DNA of 43,577 bases from Victivallales bacterium (GTDB lineage Bacteria; Verrucomicrobiota; Lentisphaeria; Oligosphaerales; Oligosphaeraceae), in assembly GCA_017964325.1 (NCBI GenBank), contig JAGCSE010000139.1, forward strand, positions 1 through 43,577, written 5' to 3'. Made by a program: the position numbers and the translations under genes. Under the pieces are notes generated by a model that worked only from the letters and a program-made list of their open reading frames with translations, was not told the DNA's origin and made no database searches. Numbering within the stretch: position 1 is the first letter of the stretch; the number at the start of each line of letters is the position of its first letter. Below are positions 43,185-43,577 of this stretch, piece after piece.

Positions 43185-43577
43185 TCAAACATAATACTCT
43201 TTTAGATAGGCGGCAGCCTCACTCTGCGTCAGATGATAATACCGCATCAGTCGTTGACACGCCTTTTCAAGAGATTCTCCTAAATCACGGCATGTCGTTA
43301 TCAAATTATATATTCCATTCTTACGTTCTTCATCAAGTGCCCTCGAAGACTTCTCCCGCTCTTCATCAAGTGCCCTCGAAGACTTCTCCCGCTCTTCATC
43401 AAGTGCCCTCGAAGACTTCTCCCGCTCTTCATCAAGTGCCCTCGAAGACTTCTCGCGTTCTTCATCAAGTGCCTTCAAAGCCTTCTTCCGCTCTTCCCGA
43501 CGGCCTTTTTCCTTCATCTTCTCAATTGCCAAACACATATTGTTATGCTCCTTCTGCCTGGGGACCGTCAGATCGGC
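43185..43577 (-). CDS. C-terminal part of an Rpn-like PD-(D/E)XK nuclease/transposase-family protein (5' end outside window)
   Basis: The minus-strand frame stays open to the window edge, so the gene begins outside. The visible ~130 residues start with 'MCLAIEKMKEKGRREER', resembling the tail of Rpn family proteins ('MCKALEE...EGRxEGR'), then a repeated charged coiled coil of EREKSSRALDE units, then 'LITTCRDLGESLEKACQRLM' and 'LTQSEAAAYLKEYY', a helical end seen in the same family. The nuclease domain itself is not visible, so the identification rests on the tail only. It may be a complete gene or a fragment. Confidence 0.55.
   Translation of the reverse strand, partial: ADLTVPRQKEHNNMCLAIEKMKEKGRREERKKALKALDEEREKSSRALDEEREKSSRALDEEREKSSRALDEEREKSSRALDEERKNGIYNLITTCRDLGESLEKACQRLMRYYHLTQSEAAAYLKEYYV
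43328..43482 (-). repeat. 33-bp in-frame tandem repeat
   Basis: Five copies of a 33-bp unit (TTCATCAAGTGCC occurs at 43328, 43361, 43394, 43427 and 43460) encode the 11-residue unit EREKSSRALDE. The middle three are almost identical at DNA level, indicating recent expansion by slippage. The unit lies within a predicted coiled coil. Confidence 0.9.

Noticed and set aside
43328..43482. Possible CRISPR array (regular 33-bp periodicity)
   Set aside because: Units are directly contiguous with no unique spacers and are in frame within a coding sequence.

Overview
The window looks like chromosome from a Gram-negative bacterium of the PVC group, most likely Lentisphaerota (Victivallis-like). This is an inference. 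It rests on a CxPxR sulfatase, GH2 and GH-A glycosidases with tandem carbohydrate-binding modules, a non-haem URO-D paralogue, a DUF6785-type membrane protein, a Wza-type outer-membrane exporter, an LPS-kinase-like protein and an Rpn-type nuclease tail. No rRNA, phage or CRISPR was seen. The only RNA gene recognised is tRNA-Ser(GCU) at 8137-8228.

Layout. 1-4311: a tightly packed plus-strand run starting upstream of the window: cyclophilin-like/glutathione peroxidase fusion, metallo-beta-lactamase-fold hydrolase, DUF3574 lipoprotein, Nudix hydrolase, SDR, GNAT and ACT protein. 4312-8514: a more AT-rich accessory stretch with a TfoX-type gene remnant, a divergent acetyl-xylan-esterase-type hydrolase and linalool-dehydratase-isomerase-like lipoprotein, about 630 bp of decayed sequence, and the tRNA. 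8515-9948: sulfatase. 10054-19946: a signalling pair (response regulator-PP2C-HATPase protein plus Hpt protein) leading directly into an exopolysaccharide operon (initiating sugar transferase, two nucleotidyltransferase-like proteins, chain-length protein, Wza-like exporter, Wzy/ligase). A bidirectional terminator closes this operon.

20140-30443: DUF6785-type membrane protein, DEAD-box helicase with long disordered tails, LPS-kinase-like protein, ABC-F ATPase, YitT-like membrane protein and a uraA-upp uracil salvage operon. 30719-37819: URO-D-family protein, DUF1294 protein, then an overlapping GH2/GH-A glycosidase pair. 37877-40349: polar amino-acid ABC transporter (minus strand; binding protein, permease, ATPase) with a hairpin after the binding-protein gene. 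40529-42716: O-antigen-ligase-like protein overlapping an APH-fold kinase. 42717-43577: a 208-bp MITE-like element with terminal inverted repeats and TA flanks, and the 3' part of an Rpn-like gene with a 33-bp tandem repeat.

Most notable: (i) the HsbR/HptB-like pair next to the polysaccharide operon; (ii) a chain-length protein whose C-terminal kinase-like domain has lost its Walker motifs; (iii) an LDI-family lipoprotein keeping the paired catalytic cysteines; (iv) the MITE-like element; (v) the peroxidase fusion. All family calls come from reading motifs, without database searches.
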